Assembly (NCBI GenBank): GCA_027257055.1
Contig: JAPVLO010000055.1
Location: forward strand, 9,943,501 to 10,007,500
Reading direction: 5' to 3'
Length of the DNA: 64,000 nt
DNA from: Cephalopachus bancanus
Taxonomy: Eukaryota > Chordata > Mammalia > Primates > Tarsiidae
Shown: positions 57,017-64,000 of the stretch, one piece after another
Layout of the letters: each line of letters starts with the position of its first letter
How positions within the stretch are numbered: the first letter of the stretch is position 1
Translations under genes and position numbers: made by a program
Notes under the pieces: model-generated
Told to the model about the DNA's origin: nothing
What the model saw: the letters and a program-made list of their open reading frames with translations, nothing else
Database searches by the model: none

Positions 57017-58682
57017 ACCTCCCCGGCCTCACTTCCCATCAGTGTTTCCACCTGAGGTCATCTCCCAAACGAACTTCACCAAAATCTCTGTCTCCATGTC
57101 TACTTCTGGGGGAACCCAAACCAAACCAACCCTGAGATGTCATTATTTTAGCTTCTAAGTCAATACAGTGAAAACTCACAAAGTGGTTCTTTGTAAGATT
57201 GAAACCCTACTCAGGCCTGGGAATGACATGTGCCTAATCCCAGCAGCTCACAGGTAAGCAAAGCAGGCTCGGTGGTTACTGGCCTATCCCAAGGCAGGGA
57301 TGTGGTGAACCAGCTTTGTCCATGATAACAAGCGTCAGGGGAAGGCAAGTCATAGTCTTCAAGGACAGAAAGCTGGGGACACTCATGTGTCCCTCCCTAC
57401 CATAGACAGAATCCATACACAGGCTTCAAGGAACAAGCAGGCATTCCCCAGCGCCCTGAACTCCAAGCAGAGAGCAGCTGGCCCAGGCTACTCTGCTCAG
57501 CTCCATGGTCTGGGATGAAAACACCCTGGGGTACAGAGCCCCCAGCTGTCAGGCTTTCTCCCTCCAGGTTGCCCCAGCAGAACTTCAACTCCTTCCACAA
57601 ATGCCTTCAACCATCACCCTATGTTAGCGTGTCTCAAATCAAAGATGAATGAATGACATCGTATTTCCTAAAAAAAAGGAGTGGCCCACAGGCAGAGCTG
57701 GGCTCTGTCTCTGCCTCAACCTCTGACTTTAGGTCAGTGTTCTCTTCCTTCGATGGGTGGTCAAGACCAGAAGACATCCACGTCCCCACCAGTTCTTTCA
57801 GGCTGTGACCATGACCATGCAATACATATGGATAAAGAACTCCACTAATTCTCAGTTTCCCCCTCTGTATAAAGGGCACTCATCCTTCACAGGAATGTGG
57901 TTTGTGCAGAATCATGAGCTAAAGCCCAAATAGTTCCTAGGTTGGGGGACTAACACATAGTAGGTATTCTAGTAAAGTTGGTTTCCTCTACTGTCTTTCC
58001 CCTTGACCCCATTTCTGTTAAAACAATCTCAAAGGCTGCCCTCACAGGTATGACTGTGAACTTCCAGAACACCCCTCTTACCTGGATGTGTGCACTTGAC
58101 CTGCCCCCTTTGTTCAACAGAAACCCCCAGACTCTGGTGGCTTCAGCCAGAATGGAGTAATCATTCCTGCTGTCTCCTAGTCTCAGCCTGAGTTGCTGAT
58201 AACCACAATGGAGGCAGGAGACCTTGTGGAAACCCTCGTGGACTCAAAGACCTCTCACACCAGGAACAGCTGCTACAGATTCAACAGGCCCCTGTGGCTT
58301 CTCACCACTGATCAGCAATGTCGGAAATGGTTAGACAGCAAGAAAGCCCTGTTCTTCAAGTGCATCCTGAGAGAATCCTGCTCATGAGAAAACTATTATC
58401 AGCAAGTTGGGCACTATTCTTGTCTGCTCAGCAGACTTCATCAACAGAGGAATTATTTTTAGAATGTCTATCTCGGCATAACCAATTGGGAACAACTGTA
58501 AATGACCACAGCAGAATCACCTCTCTCCATCTTGGCATCCATCTCCATCAGGAAGGACACACAGAGTGAACCTTGGTAACTCCAAGACACATGGTACTTG
58601 GAGAGATCTGCACCCAATCTCTCAGTTCACAGCTCCCCCAAAGAAAATAAAAGGTAGTAATATCTAACCTGCTTACTCATGT
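57017..58682. other. unique sequence, no gene recognised
   Basis: No classified repeat and no exon I can support. Confidence 0.4.
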
Positions 58683-59003
58683 GTATTAGTCTGCTGAGCT
58701 GCCATAACAGACTTTCTCACAGTTCTTGAGGCTGGAAGTCCAAGATCAACGTGCTGGCTAATTCAATCTCTGGTGAGGGCTCTCTTCCTGGATGGCAGAC
58801 AGCCACCTTCTAGCTACGTCTTCTCACAGCCTTTCCTTAGTGCGCACATATGGAGGGAGAGGACACTCTCTGATGTCCTTTCTCATAAGGACTTAAATTC
58901 TATCTAATCAGGGCCCTAACCTTATAACCTCATTCAACTTTAACAACTTCCTTACACTGTCTGTGTCCACATACAGACACACTGAGTGTTAGAGTTTTCA
59001 CGT
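58683..59003 (+). mobile_element. MLT1/MST-type LTR, plus strand, 3' truncated
   Basis: Begins TGTATTAGTCTGCTGAGCTG, continues 'actttctcacagttcttgaggctggaagtccaagatc' and 'ctcataaggacttaaattctatc', and fades before the Alu. A 30-base gap after CATAACAGA removed the usual 'ccacagactgggtggc' part. Confidence 0.8.
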
Positions 59004-59017
59004 AAGAATTTGAGGGA

Positions 59018-59311
59018 GGCCAGGCTTCGTAGTTCATCCTGTAATTCCAGCACTTTGGGAGGCCAAGATGAGTGGTTTGCCTGAGCTCACGGGTTCAAGA
59101 CCAGCCCAGGCAACTTGGCAAGACCTTGTTTCTACAATAAACCAAAAATCAGTCGGGCATGGTAGTGCGCACCTGTAGTTCTGGCTACTTGGAAGGCTGA
59201 GGTGGAAAGATCACTGGAGCCCAGGAGGTCAATGCTGGGGTGGCCATGAGTGTGCCACAGTACTCCAGCCTGGGCGACAAAGTAAGACTCCAACTCAAAA
59301 AAAAAAAAAAA
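59018..59311 (+). mobile_element. Alu, plus strand, with 14-bp target-site duplication
   Basis: AAGAATTTGAGGGA at 59004-59017 and again at 59312-59325. Full dimer from GGCCAGGCTTCGTAGTTCAT to a 17-A tail. The lineage linker TACAATAAACCAAAAATCAG is present. Confidence 0.95.
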
Positions 59312-59559
59312 AAGAATTTGAGGGAGTAGAGACACAAAATTTCTGTCCATAGCACAGCAGATGTGGTTTGTGTCATTGTTGATGTCACAAGGCAAGAGGC
59401 AAAGACAGACCTCGAGCCAGGGTTTGCATGGTTCAAGGTGGGATACAAAGTGCTAAGCATCCTCTCTCCTACTCTTGCCCTGCTGCTGTTGTGCCTCCTA
59501 TAATACAGCCCCATTAAAAAAAGTGCAAACACAGCACCAGGCACTGCAAATACCACACA

Positions 59560-59700
59560 TACTCTTCTCAGTTGTTCACGCTGGGAGGTAGGCATTATTA
59601 TTCCCATTTCTTGCATGTGAAAACTGAGGCACAAATAGAATGAGTGACAACGCCTGGCTGGTCAGCCGCAGAATCAGGATTTGATCTGAATGTGTCTCAT
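59560..59700 (-). repeat. MIR, minus strand, source of a later duplication
   Basis: 'gctgggaggtaggcattattattcccatttcttgcatgtgaaaactgaggcac' is reverse MIR. Bases 59625-59699 are copied exactly at 61191-61265. Confidence 0.8.
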
Positions 59701-60429
59701 TTGCTTATTCCAACATCACATTTCAAGTGTGAGGCATATGATGGGCACAGAGATGAAAAAGATGGGAAAAGACTGGGCTCACACACAAAACCAGATTGGT
59801 GAGAAAGACTCAAAGAAACATGGCAAATAGAGCAGAGATACCATAAATTTTCACAAAAAGTTTAGGAGAAGATAGTCTTGAGCATTTCTTGGGAGAAGTG
59901 TGCCAGAGCTGGGTCTCACAACAGGAGCCAGGCAAGTGGAAAGGAAACAGCAGGAGGCAGTTGAAGGTAAAGGTGACCTGCCTGAGTGGGACCATGAGCA
60001 GCTCCACCATGCTAGGTCACAAGGTCAGAGGCCAAAGTCCTGGCAGAAGAGGCTAGAGAGGCAAGCAGAGCCCACTGGACATGACTTCTTGGTGAGAGAT
60101 GTGTCCTGACAGCATGGGGTGGGGGAACTGAAGGTTGATAAATTGGGGATGGACATGACACCACATTTCAGAGGGATCACTGACAGACACAATGGATGCG
60201 TTTCAGGAGGAACAAGCAGGAAAGGACCACCCAGGAAGCTTCTGAAGGAGATCAGTAGACAGAAGGCAAGGTCTAGACTAGTGTGAGGCAGTGGGGATGG
60301 GGATGAAATCAGAATCAGGAGGGGTCTGGGAGAAGCAGGGGTGGATGGGACTCAATACTAATCATATGTGGTGATGAGAGTATGACCCATGGGGCGGACG
60401 TGAGTCCACTCCGAGTAAGAAAGATAGCT

Positions 60430-60650
60430 GCAGGTACAGCAAAGGTCAACTTCAAGTCACACAGATCTCCACTCAAACCCATCTCTGCATCTCTTAACTG
60501 TACAGTCTTGAGCAAGTGTCTTGGCCGCATCTGTAAAGTAGAGCTGAGAAAACTACCAACCCCACAGAGCTGTTGCAAAGATCACATGGCAAAGCACTGG
60601 CACGATGTCTAGCACTCAACAGACACTAACTTGATCATAGCTGTTACTTA
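60430..60650 (+). repeat. MIR, plus strand
   Basis: 'cagatctccactcaaacccatctctgcatctc' then 'tctgtaaagtagagctgag', 'cagagctgttgcaaagatc' and 'gcacgatgtctagcactcaac'. MIR order. Confidence 0.65.
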
Positions 60651-61190
60651 TATTAGATACATAGATATGTTTCATTCTTGGAATGTAACATATTTCTCAC
60701 AGCATATCCTAAGAGAACGTTTGACTATGAGAACTGAGAGAACTGAGCATGACTATAAAAATTCCTGACCAACTCTTCCAATCTTCCTAATGCCACTGCA
60801 TCTCGGGGTACCCTCTGAATTTCAGTAATGGGCAATGAGACTTGGAGAGGAGTCATTTCCAGACTCTCCTAGTGGGATTAGGTGCCCCATCCCCACCCCA
60901 CAGTTATCACCATGCCTGTCATCATTTCTGTCCCTGCCTCCTCCCCTGGACAGAAGTCCTGGGGCTGGGGCTATGTCACCTCCCTCTCTCTCACCAGTTG
61001 CCTGCACAGAGTTAGCACAGGGAAGCTTGGCAAATGTTTATTTACTGAGCAGAAGCTGCCAAGTTTTCTCCTGGCTGATGATTTAAGTACAAGTTTCAGT
61101 TCGAGTCTTCCAATAGTCAACCAAAGGTGGATTTTGAACTAATAAACACACCTGTGTTTAGCACATTGGGAGAGTCACCCAGTCCCCTGG
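60651..61190. other. unique sequence, no gene recognised
   Basis: Nothing beyond short chance frames. Confidence 0.45.
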
Positions 61191-61320
61191 TGAGGCACAA
61201 ATAGAATGAGTGACAACGCCTGGCTGGTCAGCCGCAGAATCAGGATTTGATCTGAATGTGTCTCAGTTTTATCAAAAAAACAGGATTTGATCTGAATGTG
61301 CCTCAGTTTTATCAAAAAAA
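61191..61320 (+). repeat. templated 75-bp duplication plus 40-bp tandem repeat
   Basis: Bases 61191-61265 are identical over 75 positions to 59625-59699. The end of this copy is part of a 40-base unit (61241-61280) repeated at 61281-61320 with one mismatch (GTGTCTC versus GTGCCTC). Each unit ends ATCAAAAAAA. Confidence 0.95.
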
Positions 61321-61394
61321 CAAGAAGAGCCTTCAGCACTTGGAGTACCCATAGGCAACAGGCACTGCACACATGGGACTCATGCATACAGTGT

Positions 61395-61510
61395 CTCATT
61401 TCGTCCTCTGTCCTGTGAGGTAGGCAGTGTCAGCCCCATTTTACAGATGAGCAGACTGATGTTCAGCAAGTCTAATGCACTAAAGGTCATTCAGCTGTTA
61501 AGTGTTTGTC
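61395..61510 (-). repeat. MIR fragment, minus strand
   Basis: 'tgtcctgtgaggtaggcagtgtcagccccattttacagatgagcagactg' is reverse MIR. Confidence 0.75.
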
Positions 61511-62118
61511 TACATTTGAGACTAGAAAAGCAATCGACGTCTGTTCTAGGAATTAGGAACATTGATGCTGAGAACACTTAAAAATAGCCCTGTGCATTTT
61601 CCCATTCTTGAAACAGGTTTACTAATCAGGGACATGGCTGAAAAAATCCAGCAACATGACTCAGTTCCAGGCAAAATGTCATTTCTCCCCATCACTTTGG
61701 GACAACCCCAGCAAAGCCTGCGCACCGCACAGAAGCCGAAAGAGAGAGACAGAGAGGAGGAAAGACAGAAAGAGGGGAGTGAAAAGAGAGACGGGACCAC
61801 GTCCACACAGAGGCCACCTTGGTTTGCTTTCTCCTGGCCCTGCAGCTCAGTCAACTCCAGGGGTGCTCACAGGCTCAAACGCCAGCTGTAAAACCAAGGG
61901 CAAGCTGGAGGGCTCGTTTCCTGTCTTCTAAATATACTCTTGTTCCGATGGTATCTCATCCCCTGCGTCACAGGGGAGGGCCACTCTTTACGTTGCAAAT
62001 GTCTCGGGAACACCTCAACCCAGAGGAAGCTGGGGTGTAAAAAGCTAGACTTTCCAAATGGCCTCAGGAACAGCACGCTCAGGTTACTCAGGTGGCTCAA
62101 GCACTGTGCACAGCTGTC
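61511..62118. other. unique sequence, no gene recognised
   Basis: A purine-rich stretch (AAAGAGAGAGACAGAGAGG) lies at 61739-61790. The overlapping plus-strand frames at 61562-61931 are biased by it. Confidence 0.45.
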
Positions 62119-62358
62119 ACCTCCTGCTCCTCCTCCCCCTCCTCCCCTCCCCCTCTTCCCCTCCCCATCTTCTCCTCCCCTTCTCCTACTGTACCTCCTC
62201 CTCTCCTTTCTCCTATCTTCCTCCTCTTCTCTTCCTCTTGTGCTCCCCCCACCATCTTCAGCTTCATCTTCCTCCGGCTTCTCTCCCTCCTCCCTGTCTT
62301 CCTCCTCTCCCCCTCTCCCTCTTCCCTCTCCTCCTGTTCCCCCTCCATCCCCACCCCT
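62119..62358. repeat. polypyrimidine tract (CTCC-rich), about 240 bases
   Basis: The plus strand is almost only C and T, with words such as CCTCCTCCCC and TCTTCCTCC. The minus strand is the matching purine tract. Long open frames in all three plus-strand frames and one minus-strand frame (62097-62504, Glu/Gly/Arg-rich) arise from this composition. Confidence 0.95.
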
Positions 62359-62899
62359 GGTCCTCTGGGTCCTGAGCCCTCCAGGTGGGCAGTAACCGTG
62401 CTACTCTCTGTGAATGTTATCAGAGGAAACACTTGAGTCCTGAGAAGCAAACAGAAACCATTCCACACCTGCTGTCGCTCTGCTTCCTCCGGCCCGACCT
62501 CCATCCAGGTGTCCTCATGGGAAGAAAGGGCCCATTCAGAACTGTGGCTGGTGGTTCTCAGCCAAGTTCCCCAAACATGGGGGAAGACACAACAGGAAGC
62601 AGCAGAGTCTCGTGGTCACCCCCAGGGCTCGGAGCGGAGTCTACCTACCACCCACTCTGCTGTGTCCTGGCTCTGTGGCAGGCAGCACAGTCCTTGGCCT
62701 CGTTTTGATCTGTACCTTGGGTTACTAAGACTGAGACTACTTCATAGGGTTTTAAGAGGGTGGAATGAGATATTGCCTTCGGCCACGTAACACAGTGCAT
62801 GGCACCACAATCTGGGAGCCTGTGTGCCTGCCCTGAGCTTCATACATTCATGTTATCTCATTTATTCTTTTCAGCTGTGCCACCTACCTCCTCACACAC

Positions 62900-63182
62900 A
62901 CCATTCCAGAGTGCCTTCATCCAGCAGGTGCTTTACATCTCTCCCTGGACACCAGCCCACTGCCTGCCACCAGTCCTTCAGAGAGCCTTCTGGGAACTTC
63001 TCCCACTGCTTGGACACACTTTGTCCTCATTGACCTAATGGTCTTTTCCCCAGTAGATTTCAAGTTAGGCCCAGAACCATGTCTAATAAATGATTATTAA
63101 TGGTTGCTAATGTCTCTGAACGCTTGTCCCTAAAAGAGCACTTGGCACAAGGGAGGTACTCGATAAGGACTCACTGAATCAA
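62900..63182 (+). repeat. L2 3' fragment
   Basis: 'ccttcagagagccttctgggaacttctcccactgc' to 'gcacttggcacaagggaggtactcgataaggactcactgaatc' matches the L2 3' end. Confidence 0.65.
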
Positions 63183-63184
63183 CA

Positions 63185-63305
63185 TCTATAGCCCCAGTTC
63201 ATCCCACCGCAGGAGACAGGGCTCAGAGAAATGAAGTGCCCTGCTCATGGCACAGAGCTGGGAAGTGGCATATTGGGAATTCTAAGGCCAATAGGGCTGA
63301 GGCCC
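63185..63305 (-). repeat. MIR fragment, minus strand
   Basis: 'aggagacagggctcagagaaatgaagtgccctgctcatggcacagagctgggaag' reads as reverse MIR. Confidence 0.65.
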
Positions 63306-63659
63306 ATCGGAGTCCTACTGTCCTTCAGCATCCTGCCCTAGCCTGGGCCAAGGACATGCTGTGTTGCCATGAAGAGTCACCTCCCCCCTCGTTGACTGCA
63401 CAGGTCTAGCATGGAGCACCTTGACGGGGAACAGGATGGCAGCAAAGTCTTTGTCCAAACAAGCCACCCCCAAAAGACTCGAAGGGGCCCTAGCATTGAG
63501 ACCAACAACTGTAACACATGATACTTTAATAGCTGATATATATTGACTTCCTCATCTGCCAGGGACTGTTCCCAGCACATATGATAAAAAATATCTATAG
63601 TCCTTTGATGTCTAAAGCCCTACCTCTGAGTACAAGACAACACATGTAGCTTCAGCCCT

Positions 63660-63735
63660 CTCCCGCCTCAGGCTGATGTCACTGCCTCTTCAGGGTGATG
63701 TCACTGCCTCAGGTTTATGTCACTGCCCCTCACCA
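63660..63735 (+). repeat. three copies of TGATGTCACTGCCTC
   Basis: TGATGTCACTGCCTC at 63674 and 63696, and TTATGTCACTGCCCC near 63715, spaced about 20-22 bases. TGATGTCA resembles a CRE/AP-1-like octamer (consensus TGACGTCA) with one change. The array is small. Confidence 0.7.
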
Positions 63736-64000
63736 GCAGCACAGCCCCCTCACCAGGTTCCCAAGGCATCCAGGATCTTCCGGCCAGCCAACCACTCTTC
63801 CTTATTTCTCTCATGAATAGTGGGGGTTTTGCCAATATCATAGTGGCAGGCCAAGTACATCCTACCACGTTATTACTGCTGAGTGTGAGCCTGTCTTCCC
63901 AAATGTGCCTGTGGCAATGTCTCCCTGGTAGCCCAGAATAGGCATAGGAGAGTATTTACACCACAGAAATGGGAAAATGCTGCAAAATAAAGGCTGTTTA
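63736..64000. other. unique sequence at window end
   Basis: An AATAAA at 63988-63993 on the plus strand follows 'ggaaaatgctgcaaaataaaggctg'. It might be a plus-strand polyadenylation signal, but I see no exon to go with it inside the window. Confidence 0.35.

Noticed and set aside
56557..57158. Possible viral coding remnant
   Set aside because: The region is an MLT1 solo LTR on the minus strand. No gag, pol or env similarity is seen around it, and the open frame is LTR text.
62058..62504. Four overlapping frames of 105-151 codons
   Set aside because: All are translations of the polypyrimidine/polypurine tract.
1..64000. Human origin
   Set aside because: No Alu in the window has AluS or AluY diagnostic text, and the youngest copies carry a different consensus.

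Overview
This window is nuclear DNA from a mammal, almost certainly a primate that is not a monkey or ape. About 17 Alu elements (two of them left-monomer fragments) are scattered through it on both strands. None shows the AluS or AluY features that dominate anthropoid genomes. The best preserved share a distinct AluJ-derived consensus: a compacted GGCTCAGCCTGTAATCCC start, a GGGTTCGAGACC box B, and a TACAATAAATCAAAAAAT linker. This points to a tarsier or strepsirrhine lineage; I cannot name the species. There is no operon structure, plasmid, CRISPR array or prokaryotic gene.

Gene content is very low. The best protein-coding evidence is a single minus-strand terminal exon at 35158-35362, with a good splice acceptor, a 42-codon open frame, a stop and an AATAAA signal. 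I do not recognise the protein. A second minus-strand 3' end may lie at 3865-4230, next to a strong CpG island (3110-3850) that is the only promoter-like region. A 228-nt minus-strand block at 40876-41103 has splice-like edges and an open frame, but it could be a conserved enhancer. A degenerate U2 snRNA copy lies at 18774-18961. Most other long ORFs are products of Alu, L1, MLT1, tandem repeats or CpG-island composition.

Layout. 0-5.2 kb: a MIR split by an Alu, an Alu, the CpG island, a possible 3' end and a tRNA-like repeat. 5-13 kb: L2, three full Alus, a 48-bp minisatellite, and a possible regulatory block near 12.7-13.1 kb. 13.9-16.7 kb: three L1 3' fragments, all minus strand. 18.7-20.3 kb: U2 copy, mariner fossil, MIR. 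22-23.2 kb: two opposite-facing young Alus. 23.2-35 kb: mostly unique sequence with a diverged local duplication and two L1 fragments. 35-41 kb: the terminal exon, an Alu cluster and the best conserved-noncoding candidates. 42-64 kb: four MLT1 LTRs, a second mariner fossil, a 31-bp minisatellite, L1, L2 and MIR fragments, a 75-bp exact duplication and a 240-bp polypyrimidine tract.

No clearly new biological system is visible. The points most worth checking are the unrecognised terminal exon, the candidate regulatory blocks, the lineage-specific Alu variant, the reading-frame-preserving minisatellite and the templated 75-bp duplication.
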